In this document: one piece after another, positions 12,301 to 22,666 of the stretch
Layout of the letters: each line of letters opens with the position of its first letter
How positions within the stretch are numbered: position 1 is the stretch's first letter
Assembly: GCA_022661535.1 (NCBI GenBank)
Contig: JAKULF010000004.1
Location: 1,674,001 to 1,738,000 of the forward strand
Direction of reading: 5' to 3'
Source: Eutypa lata
Lineage: Eukaryota > Ascomycota > Sordariomycetes > Xylariales > Diatrypaceae
DNA length: 64,000 nt
Notes under the pieces: model-generated
Seen by the model: only the letters and a program-made list of their open reading frames with translations
What the model was told of the DNA's origin: nothing
Databases searched by the model: none
Position numbers and translations under genes: made by a program

Positions 12301-15300
12301 GCAGCTCTCACAGACTTCGATTCCGCCGCACGGGCAGCTTGGTGTTCCAGCAGGGCAACAACAGCAGTTTGCTCAATTCCAACGACCAAATATGCCACCC
12401 CAACAAGCATCGCAATCAAGCCAGCGGCTAACACCCTCATTCGATGACCAGCACCCGCTCCACTCACACCCAATTACGCCATCAAAACAACCGGGGGATA
12501 GCCTAGCTGCGGCTGGTGCAGCTTTACAGGGTTCTTCCAGATCATCACAAGAACCTACGAACGCGGGCGAAGCGCCTATGCCACAACGTGGTACGCCCAC
12601 TAGGAAACCTGTGGGTTCAGCGCCAGCGCCAGCACGGCAAGAACGAGGATCTATAACTTCTACCCAGAGTGTTTCCACAGTGACTCAACCTAACAGCGCT
12701 GTGTCGAACCCTGAAGGATCGGAGAGTGAGCACGATCGAACGTCTACGACCCAGAAGGAAGATGGGCCTGCTACACAGTCTCCAGCGCAGAAGGCAAGCG
12801 AATTTGCAGTGCCGGGGCACATGCGGCAGCCATCTTTACCTTCACCAGCACAGTCACCCCCACCTCAAACCCAAACTCCAGAATCCTCCTCCCAGTCTCA
12901 GTTCACATCATCACCAAAGCCGTCTGCAAGCGCGCAACAGCCAGCATCTCATGGCATCAATGTTCAGCCCAGTCAACAGCGACACAGCGACACATCTCAG
13001 GGGCAACCAGGCCAAGGACGGCAAGAGAACCAAGTTGGCCAGACAGGACCGCCCGGACTAGGTTCCGACCTACAACAAAACCCTCAAATGACGGGAGCTC
13101 TACCAGTGTCGAATGAGAAGAAAGTGCAACAGCGTCCCTCAAAGTTCCTACGGTCTATATCGCCTCAACCACAAAAGAATCCTACAAATGCCGAACATCC
13201 CGAGGAGCCGCTAAGCCCGATGCACAAGTTGCTTGGGCCGAAGACGAAGACTGTCATTCAGGCCCTTCCGACACCGCAGAATCCTAAGGAGAAAAGTTCA
13301 ACATCGAAAAAGATCCTTAACGCCTTTAAACGAAGCAAGCAGCAAACGGCAGCTCAACAGCAGCAGCAGCAGCAGCAGCAGCAGAAACTCCAGCCCGGTC
13401 AGCAGATCCCGCCACATATGCTACGTCCTGGAATGCCCGGCCAGCCAGGTCAACCTTTGCCCGGTCAAAGCCAGGGCATGCCACCACCGGGACAGGGCAG
13501 AGGTCAGATTATGATTCCGCCTCACATCCAGGCCCAAATGCAAGCCCAGTTGCATGCTCAGATGCAGGCCCATATGCAGGCTCATATGCAATCGGGCCGG
13601 GGACCAATGACGCCGCAAATGCAGACACAAATACAGAAGCAAATTCAAGCGCAAATTTATGCCCAAGTGCAAGCACAGTTACAAGCACAATGGCAAGCAC
13701 AGATGCAAGCTGGACGCGGCCAAATTCCCGTTCACCAAATACCGACGGCAGGCCGTGGTCAAGTACCTCCTCAAGGCCCTCCTGGCGCTCCTGGACAGCT
13801 ACCCCCCCAGCAAATTCCAGGCCAAGCACAACCACAACCACAACCACCGGGTCAACGCCCAGGAGAGACGCAATATGCTCAAGTGCCTATTCCCCGTGGC
13901 TACGAGGCCGTTCATGGATACAACAGCCCCGGCAGGCTGGATATTTCTCCCTATGACGTTGGCCGCCGTAGTACCAGCCCATCTCTAACGCCTCCCCTAC
14001 AGCAATATCAACAGGCCCAACCCCCACCTCAAGGTAGTAGCCCAGGTCAACAGTGGGACCCACGCATGGCGCCGCAGAACCCACAAGCTCCCATGCAACA
14101 GTATCCAGTTGCGCAACCTTACGGGCAGCAGAACGTGCCAAATCAGGGCCTACCTCAGCAGCCACCTCATAATGCAACACATTTGCGCAATCTATCCTCT
14201 GGCCAGCCCCAAGTCGGTGTGCTACAACAGCCTCAACCTTCCCCCGGCGCGGCCCCTGCTCAAACTCAAGCTACGCAGCCTCCAGAGCCCGGACAACCCC
14301 TACCCGCCAACATCGTCATTCAAGCTCCAACTCCCGCCCAGCAGTTCGCAGTTCCAAATAACGGTTCCCCTCACGCTCGCCAACCCTCATTAGGAGCGCA
14401 AAGTGCTCACCAACAAGCACCCCAGCAGCAGCATGTTGTGGCCACAAGTAGCGATGCCCAAGGCAGCGGTAGCAGTCACCCGATCTCGCCAGAGAACCAC
14501 CCCCGTTCCGATTCCGCGTTGTCCTTTGCGCCGATGGACCGCGTCGGCAGAGACCAGCTGAGCATGTCTGCACAGGCGTCGGGAGATCCTAGCCTGGCCC
14601 AGCAGCAGCAGAACCGTCCGCTCAGCGATCTCGGCCGCATGTCCTCGCAGGCTGCGACCACCAGCAGTGGACATGATAGCGCAGCAAGCGGTAGCGGCGC
14701 AACGGAGCACCACACTCATCTCAACCATGCAAGGAATATGTCTCTCAGCCCAGACACCAACAACAATCTGCCGCATGACCGGTCCCTGGTGGTGAGCCCC
14801 GAGCCACTCGAGCATCAACAGCACCGTCCCCTGGTGCAGCAGGTCTCCAGCCAGAGCATACATGCCGACGTAGAGCACGAGCACGCGAACCAGGTAGCAC
14901 CACCGCCGCCGCCCGCAGCAGCAGCAGCACTAGCAAATAACAACAACAACGGCAGCTCAGACAACGTCGTGCACGAACAACAGCGCACGGCTCCCTCGCC
15001 ACCAGAGCAACAACCCGGGTTCTATGACCCGTCCAACGCGAAGGGCGCCGCGGCCGCCGATGACGACTTCCCCGACGACTCGAAGAAGCAGCTGCAACCG
15101 ACGCCGCCGACGGCAGTCCAGCAGCCGTTGATACAACAGCAGCAGCAGCAACATGCAGTCGCTGAGCCGGAGGAGAAGATCCTGGTCGATCAGCCGGTCG
15201 AGCTGGCCGCCGTCAACGACGACGACGACGATGGTATCCCCATGATGAGCGCTACGTCGTACCCCGGCCAGGAGTGGAATCCGTATGGGGCTGGGGAGTT

Positions 15301-15316
15301 TGGGGATTGGGACTGA
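9326..15316 (+). CDS. giant Gln/Pro/Ser-rich disordered protein, function unknown
   Basis: One uninterrupted frame of 1996 codons. Nearly the whole protein is low complexity. Features seen: a FVGLPPIRRTSTFNFL block near residue 390, of a kind I have seen in uncharacterised filamentous-fungal proteins; several F/L-K-G-L-F and KKILNAFKR-like short basic motifs (about residues 790 and 1330); a polyglutamine tract of 10-11 residues encoded by CAG repeats near 13356-13384; a Q-A-x-M/L periodic segment (about residues 1395-1465) that could form an extended helix or coiled coil; and a distinctive C-terminus, GIPMMSATSYPGQEWNPYG, ending GEFGDWD. No catalytic domain is visible. The composition suggests a scaffold or condensate-forming protein, which is inference. 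The start is the first ATG of the frame; an upstream exon cannot be excluded because a second open frame (9075-9329) abuts it. Being open over 6 kb is strong evidence of coding. Confidence 0.85.
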   Translation: MKPTARGKGDYHQKARSLSSLSSLLHFRTRNDGNQEISVSHKATGTIPTSRHISHHQDVPAGYQQRSQTEIRQVTNDDDTNTQGSTTSEVAKRCCYSAPQSTPSQPHQSQLPPNLVCAHHDPCSGGPSYERSGSVSDPAHFPTQSSTPLALAQAPIFTSHQKYGTDTSAASASTVTPSSQLHQLHPSTLILPTLVSSFPSPLLSPIVRSHSPNHNTAYSSPSSEVPSTGRHYPPQPDLVSPISETSSLTPVPSISNRDEEPQLSILNSQVSAPIGQYPLEEDYFVSKPRGRIEHSGVPASATTLDVTHNALQLTTPKTSARIEEDHQQPFLYPMNIISINEPQSQSQSQSKMTTSIASNAINAPAPGDAAPNQSGSPTRQSSFVGLPPIRRTSTFNFLTRNGSRDDDDSSPSPIDPPEDEIPPVPTVPTGLGLQSPDGQLPGRGQKDHIAFHASPTRSQTPTRPTQQQPVNGERSSQNQNGYGSSSHQIPDVLLPGRGATQMAVAQPLGIAPKAQQVLMGHNLSSGQHQPSFGQASGQPSSSFSSNQGHGFMTQPGGNPVQRFPPGGQWKLEESHLSEPLISPNRNRSGTSPPLAQPGYFAYDKETGGGGGGGPSAGPSQPLQRQKNSSIPPISAQRFPNLFAGPHRSSPQNPPQDQDQAYKVQPPSSVLARSQTDDVADHAGRRGSASDLFKEIGSKFGRTRGSSVSDVRGTPNRGDGVSEASGTSGDSKDEDLAPPDKKRAFFGAEGSQPKQRSSLNIVRTALPLEPPPLGPNHADTPDSPAKKRLSDFKGLFKGSAVAAKDDQPAKVITAQPSPNSSAPGFGEARTTNLPGPYAQQRPSGSMAPGPAGGPAGAHETRPPLPVPTQSKSSVDSKNSNEEREKSSGRRMFSNLFGNKSKAPESKTQPGQQFPPQGQPTGHPPGPIHPGQLVQPGQIQPPNQQFAIRQMVPGQSPLQQMTLGPQNPPRPMTSDASASGQRVPGPGGNSTHAKQLSQTSIPPHGQLGVPAGQQQQFAQFQRPNMPPQQASQSSQRLTPSFDDQHPLHSHPITPSKQPGDSLAAAGAALQGSSRSSQEPTNAGEAPMPQRGTPTRKPVGSAPAPARQERGSITSTQSVSTVTQPNSAVSNPEGSESEHDRTSTTQKEDGPATQSPAQKASEFAVPGHMRQPSLPSPAQSPPPQTQTPESSSQSQFTSSPKPSASAQQPASHGINVQPSQQRHSDTSQGQPGQGRQENQVGQTGPPGLGSDLQQNPQMTGALPVSNEKKVQQRPSKFLRSISPQPQKNPTNAEHPEEPLSPMHKLLGPKTKTVIQALPTPQNPKEKSSTSKKILNAFKRSKQQTAAQQQQQQQQQQKLQPGQQIPPHMLRPGMPGQPGQPLPGQSQGMPPPGQGRGQIMIPPHIQAQMQAQLHAQMQAHMQAHMQSGRGPMTPQMQTQIQKQIQAQIYAQVQAQLQAQWQAQMQAGRGQIPVHQIPTAGRGQVPPQGPPGAPGQLPPQQIPGQAQPQPQPPGQRPGETQYAQVPIPRGYEAVHGYNSPGRLDISPYDVGRRSTSPSLTPPLQQYQQAQPPPQGSSPGQQWDPRMAPQNPQAPMQQYPVAQPYGQQNVPNQGLPQQPPHNATHLRNLSSGQPQVGVLQQPQPSPGAAPAQTQATQPPEPGQPLPANIVIQAPTPAQQFAVPNNGSPHARQPSLGAQSAHQQAPQQQHVVATSSDAQGSGSSHPISPENHPRSDSALSFAPMDRVGRDQLSMSAQASGDPSLAQQQQNRPLSDLGRMSSQAATTSSGHDSAASGSGATEHHTHLNHARNMSLSPDTNNNLPHDRSLVVSPEPLEHQQHRPLVQQVSSQSIHADVEHEHANQVAPPPPPAAAAALANNNNNGSSDNVVHEQQRTAPSPPEQQPGFYDPSNAKGAAAADDDFPDDSKKQLQPTPPTAVQQPLIQQQQQQHAVAEPEEKILVDQPVELAAVNDDDDDGIPMMSATSYPGQEWNPYGAGEFGDWD
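13354..13720 (+). repeat. CAG tract and Gln-Ala-Met periodic coding repeat
   Basis: A run of CAG codons near 13356-13384 encodes polyglutamine. It is followed at about 13530-13720 by degenerate repeats encoding Q-A-Q-M, Q-A-H-M and Q-A-Q-L units. CAG tracts of this kind are prone to length variation between strains. Confidence 0.8.
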
Positions 15317-17905
15317 TTTGACTCGGAGAGTCGGTCTTATTTGAAGTGTTGAAATTGTGAGGGGTGGGGCTGAAAGAGGAAATAGAAAAAGAACAATAGA
15401 AAATAGGCTACTAGGTATAGGATTATGCGGCACTTTTGAAGATTTCAAAACTGGTTTGAGAAGTTGTTGCCATCGGCCGCGCCTGGACTTGGCTAATTGT
15501 GTTGCTTTTATCAAGCCGACTCAGCCAGTTCCTTGGTTTAACACCTACTACCTACCTACTTACCGCTCTATGGACGCCATACTCGCCTATATTCTACGTT
15601 TGTTATCTCATCACATTTTGTCGTTGAATTTTTATAAACTCTCTCAATATCTTCTATGACATACCATCTACCATATATACCCCCAAAAAATACGGACGGA
15701 TCATCATCTTCCTTTTTTATGACATTATATTTTTAACTCAAAAGTCATATATCACTTTATTGTTTGCTTTTAGAAAGAGGGGAGATGCTCTAAAAAAAAG
15801 AAGCCAAGAAAGCAAATAAGCAAGTTGCAGGCTTCGTTGAGTCGCATTGGGAAGGGAGTAGAAAAGATAAATAGTAACTACGTAGTAAAAATGTTTAAAA
15901 TGAATGCTCACGGCTGCTGCTACATGAATAGTATAGATGGCCAAGACTTTGCTTTGAATGAATGCGGTGCTTTGTCTCGTGTTGGTAAAAATGTAAGTGG
16001 TTATTAAACTGCAAGTACGTACGTGTATCTCTGGATAAAATGTGTAGAGCTCATCAGCTTGTAGGGCTTTCAAAGCTGAGTATTGACTCGGGAGAGAAAA
16101 AAATGGATGTTATAATTCCCGGAGTAGGGGTAAAGATGTTATTTACGGTCGCGGCAATGACTTACTACCTATGTACCTAGTAGATGAATCACAGGCGCAT
16201 AGTTGGAATCATATCCCCTCTACAGGGTGTTGCGAGGTAGATGACGGAAGAGGGTATTAAAAAGGTCTTCCATTTCATGTGGTCTTGTACACTTCAGTAC
16301 TTTTAACGAATATTTTGGCATGTCTGATATTCTGGTAACTAGACTACCTGGTATTTCATTACAAATAAATTATTTTATTCAATTACTATTATTACCGAAT
16401 GTGCTGTGCGGAACTTGGTGTATTAGATAGAGCCTAGGGAAATATGTGATGGTGAACAACTAGGAGATTCCGGAGACTTGTATCGCTCGGGACAACCAGG
16501 GCAGTTGGGAGACTTGAAAAGACTTAGGAAATCGGGAAGTTAGGATCAGAGGAGCTTTCCTTGAAGATGATGCTGTGTAAAGAAATCTGTATTGACGTAG
16601 TATAGGCATTATATGTAGTCCGATGTGAGCACCCCCGCGAATTCCACTTGGTTGGTATATCATGTCCTGTTGTGTGCATTGACGGAACGAGGGCGTGTTA
16701 AGCTAAAAATTATTCAGGCCTAAGCACTGTGAGACTCATTACCAAGTAGTCCTGGTCGTTATGTGGCTATATCTTTTCTTCCTTTCATGTTAGTATTAAT
16801 TTTGCGGGCTTGCATTTCGCCTGCCGAATGGCTGGACTCGAGATCAGCAGTCCAGGTATATACATTGCACGTATTTGCTAGCACCCTAAGCCCATCAAAG
16901 TTCAATTGGGTCAGGTGCAAGTAGGTGGGCTTTATAAATACTAAAAGGCAAGGCTTATTGTTATAAAAACAAGCATTACTTTTACGCTCGGGCTGATGCA
17001 AAAGGGTATCTTGCTCTGGGAGTGCATTATGTACCTGTGTAGGCGGAGTTCAAAGTTCTGATGACCCGATCTCCTGCGAACATGTGACTATTCCTTTTAA
17101 ACCTACCTACCTACCTATGTAGGTGTTTATCAATTAGATGAGTTAATTGGTGATGAAAAATTAGTTAGACTACTCGGGTAACTTAATATGAGACTTCCTG
17201 AGTTCAACAGAGAAAAAGAAAGTATTGTTTGGATGGAACTTAGGCTACAGCCTTATCCCAGGTACCGAGTTTAACTGAAGTATAATGAATGCATCAGATG
17301 TGTATTCTATAGCTTTGTATGTATGTATGTCGGAGCAGGTATAGTTTATCTGTTTTGAATTGGGGCCCGGCAAGTTTGATCTTGATTGTACTTTGCCATT
17401 TCACTAAACCATGAGCAGCGCCCGGTGGTAGAAATTCCCCTGAAAGCTATATATTTTAAGTTTCGTCGTATGAGACCCGCGTAGTTGCCCATCGACAAAC
17501 CTCTTCTAAAATTTAGGTATGTATTCATTCACCTAATTGACTTGAACTAAAAGCAGCCAACTTAATTTCTATCCGTCGCTAGGTATAATAGCTTCATAGT
17601 TGCAATAATGAACTTATACTTCGACTGGTTGGTCTCCGAAGAGGTATACAAGTTCAAGCCAATGGATATCACTTGAAGGAATGCCCGAGACCCTGAACTA
17701 TATCACAGCATTTATTCCTTGCCCGATTATATTGACTTGGTTTAGTCAAAGTCTCCCACTATCGAAAAGCTCACCTGGTGCTCCCACCAACTCAAATTTA
17801 ACTCTTCCATAAAAACTTGGTGCCGCTTTGATATTGTCACCTATTTCACTTTTGAATAGCTTCATTTCTATCTCCGAGCAGGCCGGGCCCTGCTCTCTAG
17901 ACGTC

Positions 17906-17913
17906 TATAAAGG
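17906..17913 (+). promoter_or_regulatory. TATA-like element
   Basis: TATAAAGG lies about 300 bases before the ATG at 18208 and is followed by a long C/T-rich tract, a common arrangement in fungal promoters. Assignment to that ORF is inferred from position. Confidence 0.4.
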
Positions 17914-18043
17914 GAAATCCTCTACCCCGGGCATTTCATTTCTCTTTCTCTCTTTCTTTCTTCACAATTATCGAGATACACAAGTTTTCACCATTGATTC
18001 ATTTCACTAAGGATACTGCACTGCTTTTCCAATCTGCTCTACT

Positions 18044-18172
18044 CTGCTCTGACCTGCTGCTGCCTATCTTAACCTGTTCTTATCTTCTCTGCTTGTCTTG
18101 CACTACACTGCTCTGACCTGCTATTGGACATCTGAACCTGTTCTGATCTGCTCTGCTTGTCTTGCTCTGTCC
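18044..18172 (+). repeat. 64-bp imperfect tandem duplication in pyrimidine-rich leader
   Basis: Two copies, starting at 18044 and 18108, each begin CTGCTCTGACCTGCT and contain AACCTGTTCT and CTCTGCTTGTCTTGC at matching offsets. They diverge at scattered sites. The repeat ends just before the ATG at 18208. Confidence 0.75.
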
Positions 18173-18207
18173 TGCTTACTTGGTCGGCTACTGCTGATTC
18201 TGCCAAG

Positions 18208-18666
18208 ATGTTTCAAAAGTGTGAGCTTGGTCTTCCCCCTATCAACCCTTTTGCTCATTCAGGGCGTCTCTTTCCCGCTCCTCCTCTTCCGTCTCCGGTC
18301 TTCAACCCGGGACAACAACCACCTATCTCCAACCCACAGATCACAGACAGTGTCTTAGCCGGACTTGATATGGACGGCGACGTCATCATGGGTGGGACTG
18401 AGCTTGCTCCGTCTCCCCCAGTTAAGAAGGCCCCCAACCCGTTCGGCAGACCCTTGGAACCAACAGCTAGAATCACTAAGGCTACCAACCGGAACAATAA
18501 CCGCAATGGCAACAACAAGACCAAGAAGAAGAACAAGAACAAAAACAACCACAAACACAATGGAACACCGGCCCGCCAGAACCAACAACAGAAATGCCCA
18601 CCTCGCAGTGACAACTACAACGGGCGTTCGTCTGCTTCTACGCGGCGTCCGCGATATCGTAACTAA
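18208..18666 (+). CDS. small Asn/Lys-rich hypothetical protein
   Basis: A 152-aa frame from MFQKCELGLPPINPFAHSGR. The first half is Pro-rich and contains LDMDGDVIMGGTE; the second half (from about residue 82) is dominated by Asn, Lys, Arg and Gln, ending in a strongly basic tail. There is no signal peptide or membrane segment. It follows a TATA-like site and a C/T-rich leader, which supports transcription, and the first half has a non-random composition. The basic tail would suit nucleic-acid binding, but that is inference. I do not recognise a family. The upstream in-frame ATG at 18157 lies within the tandem leader repeat, so 18208 is preferred. It may also be a spurious frame. Confidence 0.42.
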   Translation: MFQKCELGLPPINPFAHSGRLFPAPPLPSPVFNPGQQPPISNPQITDSVLAGLDMDGDVIMGGTELAPSPPVKKAPNPFGRPLEPTARITKATNRNNNRNGNNKTKKKNKNKNNHKHNGTPARQNQQQKCPPRSDNYNGRSSASTRRPRYRN

Positions 18667-20395
18667 GCACCCTTCCTCCCCTTCTGTCCCCCGCGATGGC
18701 GGAGTGTTTCCCTTTAACTCGTGTACCTTCTATCTGGGGTGGCGCCCGGTGCAGTTGGCGACGACCTACGGGGCGGGTGGGCCTTTTCTCTTGCTCAAGA
18801 CCTGTCATTCAATCTATGTCAGAGGGTGGCGTGACCCCTGCCGTGTGCCCAGTATTCAAACTGGTAGCGGCGGGGCGGTAGGGCTGTACCAGTTAATCGG
18901 GCAGGGCCTGAGGCAGCTGGGAGGCAGTACTTCGTCACCCTTGGGCATTCTTTACACATGACAGTGTGGAGAGACGGGAATTGGCTTCGCTTTCCTCACA
19001 CCCCCCCTCAATATTGGGAAACACTCTGCCGGGTAGGCGTCGTATCAGTTATCCGGGGAGGCCCCTGGTGCAGCTGTGGACGTTGGTGCGGACCTATGAA
19101 GCCGGTTGGGCACGTTTACTTCGTATCACCCTGTTCTGCGCTGCTCGTGGTGTTGTTGGTCTCTACTTTCGAGCGGATTGTTTCAATATGCCGGTCTTCC
19201 TGGTTCTTCTTCCGAGTCTTGTTGCATTGTTTTGTTCCGGGAGGGCCGCACAGCGATTTCTTAGTTTGTTGGCTTCTGAGCGGTTTTGGGTTTGGTTGTC
19301 TTCTTTTCCGGTGTCGTCGCTATCCTTATCTTGTTCCCCTTTGCAGTTGTCGTTCAGACTGTGGGAGCCCGGATCTTGGCAACAAGCCGGTTTCTCGGGT
19401 CACAAGTCCTACTCTACACCTCCAAGCTGGTGTGACCTGGTTCCCTTGATGTGCCTAACCATGGCGTCTTCAAGGCTGGGTAGAGGGGCAACTCCTTTTC
19501 TCTTGGTATGTTCTCCCCTTTCTTTGTCATCATCTCCCTCCGACCATCGTCACCCCTCCCCAATCACTGTCGTCTCCTTTCCTTCCCCTGCCCCCATTGT
19601 ACTCTCAAGTTTACTTGAGATACGAAGGAGGTGTCATCATCATCGCCGAACATAGTGCTTGATGTCTCCAGCCTCGATACTTTTGGCTTCTGCTTGGACG
19701 CTACTGCATTCACTTCTTGTAGGTTGATGCCAGCTTCCTTCACCACCCGCACATTTATTTGCAAGGCGACTCAATCAATTTCAGAAACCAAGTCAGTAAT
19801 CTACACATTACCCAGCGTATTGTGAATATGGATGTCTATTACTTTCCCACTTACTACGATCGCGACCCCAGCCCAATAGGTAGCATTAGCCAAATATACA
19901 AGTCAGACAAGCACTTTTGCGCCACCATCGCGTTATACGCTCTATGCTGAAGATAGCACCAGCTTGCATCACCTTCCATTTTCAACTTCTCTTTGGTATT
20001 GAAGCTACCTGAGTCATACCATCTTGCTTAGTGGAGTGTAGTCAGTTTCGACGTAGATAGCACACTGGGAGAGCCCCTTTCTTATGTTATTCACTCCCTT
20101 GAGACCTGTGCCGCATCACATTGCCACTGTGACGGACACACGTACCCCTTTGAAGCACACCCCACTACCATAGCCCATCCGGAGTTAGATAATAATAGCG
20201 CGGAACCCTAGGGACCGCTCATGAGGCCGCTCGCCAATGCTCCAAGTTAGGTAACATATATATTGACAAGGAATAGCCTGAAAGAGCAAATGTAAAATAA
20301 AGCCCCAGAGTAGTGCTGCATAGCAAGCTATGGTTGTACAAGGACCCTATATCTTCTGTAAGGCTTGGGTTTTCGAGAAAGTCAGCGAATTGTGA
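18667..20395. other. intergenic with long but unconvincing frames
   Basis: Frames of up to 229 codons exist on the plus strand between 18958 and 19655. Their translations are Ser/Leu/Val/Cys-rich without motifs and overlap one another, as expected for GC-rich non-coding sequence. Part may be the 3' untranslated region of the 18.2-kb ORF. Nothing else is supported. Confidence 0.45.
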
Positions 20396-22666
20396 TTATT
20401 TAAACTCGTAGGCACCCTGCCCAGTGGGCTTTATCATGTCGTTCTCTTGAAATCGACCGTCATGGTTCGATGCAGGTTGTCCCTGCATTGCATTTGGAAG
20501 AATGGTTGGATCTGCGGTATGCACAACCTGGTTTGATAAGGACAATGGATTGGGAGCTACTTCCCGAGGGGACTGGTACTGCGGTTGGTGGCTTGTATGG
20601 ATGCCGAAACCCTGAGTGCCCAAATTAACATTGCCAAAGCTGCCAAAGTAGTCAAGGGTAGATTGAAGCCCGGTCGTCCCGGCCATCGCAGGACCTATGG
20701 CGAACTGCGAACCGCGTAGACCCAGTTGCGAATTGGGGCGAGTATTAGCACTAATCCACTCATCGTTGATGCTAGCTCCCGACCTTGCGGAGTGTAAGTC
20801 GGTGACGGAGGATCCTGTATCTTCGTTCGCATCATGGAAAAATGTCTGGTTCATGAATATTCCCGAGTCTGCAATCGAAGGGTTGTAAGTGGGCCCTAGG
20901 TGATTCGGGGTCCTAGATACGAACGGATTATTGGGTGGGAGGGTCTGAGGCAGTTCTTGGTATCTGGTGTGGTTTTCCACTTGTGGTTGTTGACGTGATG
21001 ACGGAACCGCCTGGAATCCCCCTCTTGGAAGAAGGCTGCTTATAGCAATGGAGCTGTCTATCTGGGCACCGTCGCTAGCTGGGATTATTGGCAGTCCTGG
21101 AATGCTACCAGTAGGCATAGCGGTGTGTGCGCCAGTTGGCCTTCGCGCGTAGGTCTGCAAGAAGCTGTCAATGTATTCTCGTAGTCTCTGTGGGTCGCCT
21201 GCGTGTCGCTGAATATTCTGAATAATGTCATCGCGTGTCATTCTAGCCCTGAGCTCCTGTAAAGGTACGACAGCGCCGTTTGTATCGAAATCTATAAAGT
21301 CCTAGCTTAGCATCATCTACCTATCTTGGTATGAGTAGGGTCTTACATGGGTTTGGAATCTCCATGTCCCAGTCCGGAAATATGACCTTGAAGGTCTTTT
21401 TCCAGCATTCGACGTCGGAATCGAATTTCTTGGGCATCATATCCGAGGACTTGAGGGTTTTCATTTGACTAGTCTCGAAGCCTTCTTCATAGGCAGGAAT
21501 ATGTTCCTTACGGTTACACGCGATTTCTTCATCTTGATGAGACACAAGCTGATCGTGCTTGAACCACTCCTTGCATCTGTGGCATCGTTCCTTCTCCTTG
21601 CAAAGGTAATGCTTGCGATACAAGTGTTCTCTGAGAGTGGTTAGCTGATTACTATGAATATGATAGATAGGCTCAACTTTAATCGATTCATATTCTCAAA
21701 GCCAGTACCATTACATGCGCCAGAAGAATAGATCTCTGGGCATCTTTGGTGGTAGGGACAGGCAAGTCGTTTATTGTCTTTTGCGGATTGCCGTGAGATT
21801 TTCCTACTTCGATTTAAGTCGTCTTCTTGTTCTTCATCGTCTGAATCTGGGAAATCGTTGTACCGTCTCTTGCTACTTTTGAGATTTCCACTTGTGCTCG
21901 AGTTTGTGGAGGATCCGTTGTCAAGAAATCCAGCTTGGGTTGGTGTTGTAGAGGTGGACTCGTTTGAACCGTGACAGGACGTCGCAAAAAGAAAGCTCTT
22001 CAACGACAATCTTTTTACCCAATGTGGTCCAGTCTCATTGAGATAGGCTTCTAACAGGTCGACTTGGTCCTCTCGAAGTGCGTCAAATAGGTGTGCCAAA
22101 GTTCTTTTATGGCCTTTACTAATGGCATGGTGAAATGCAGTCCAGCCTGTGCCGTCGTCTTTACTCATGATGTCTGCACCACAACTCAAGAGTAAGTCCA
22201 CTGTTGGGACGTGCCCTATTGATGCCGCTAAAGATAGAACTGTTTGACCCGAATACTTGTCTTTGACAGAGATATCGGCACCATGAGCGATAAGGAGATC
22301 CACCATATCTGTCTGATGTAATCGAAGTGCGATGTGAAGAGCTGAATAGCCGCTCACACAGTCATCAATATCGGATCCACATTCAAGAAGGAGCTTGGCC
22401 ACGTCTATATGGCCATAAGCTGCGGCCCAGCCGAGCGGTGTTAGACCATACATGTTGTCGCGAATACTACAATCTGCACCCATTAGGATTAGCAGCTGGC
22501 ACATATTCTGATGTCCCATTGTGGCGGCTACAGACAGAGGCGTGCGTCCGTCATGGTCTTGTCTGTCAAGGTTTTCCAACATGCTTTCAAGTACTCTCTT
22601 GTCAGGAGGTTGCAGGTTGAAATACGATAATACGTGAAGAGGGACAGTCTTCTGATACTGAAACAT
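20396..22666 (-). CDS. ankyrin-repeat protein with C-terminal Cys/His finger region
   Basis: Model complement join(20396..21291, 21347..21630, 21678..22666), 722 aa if begun at the ATG at 22666. The first exon encodes about five ankyrin repeats (residues ~40-210; DGRTPLSVAATMGHQ, YGLTPLGWAAAYGHIDVAKL, SGYSALHIALRLHQTDMVDL, GWTAFHHAISKGHK). An acidic/basic linker follows, then a finger region of the fungal C2H2 type: C-P-Y-H-Q-R-C-P-E, NRLKEHLYRKHYLC, CHRCKEWF. The exon junctions NRLK|EHLY and NPY|FDTNG match what the family expects. The C-terminal ~290 residues are Pro/Gln/Ser-rich. Directly upstream, in other frames, lies a broken hydrolase-NACHT reading region, so this is probably the C-terminal half of a once-larger NLR-like gene. 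Whether it is still expressed on its own is unknown. Confidence 0.6.

Larger units (their letters stand above)
15317..18207. other. intergenic, about 2.9 kb, no convincing gene
   Basis: 3' flank of the giant gene followed by AT-leaning DNA with short microsatellite-like runs, for example ACCTACCTACCTACC near 17100. Frames are short and lack coding character. The last 300 bases are a pyrimidine-rich leader for the small ORF at 18208. Confidence 0.5.

Noticed and set aside
10318..14884. Many open frames in other phases within the giant Q-rich gene
   Set aside because: They are shadows of a repetitive CAG/CCA-rich coding sequence and lack independent support.
18958..19655. Plus-strand frames of 163 and 229 codons
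   Set aside because: The two overlap in different frames, are rich in Ser, Leu, Val and Cys and show no motif. They are more likely non-coding or 3' untranslated sequence.
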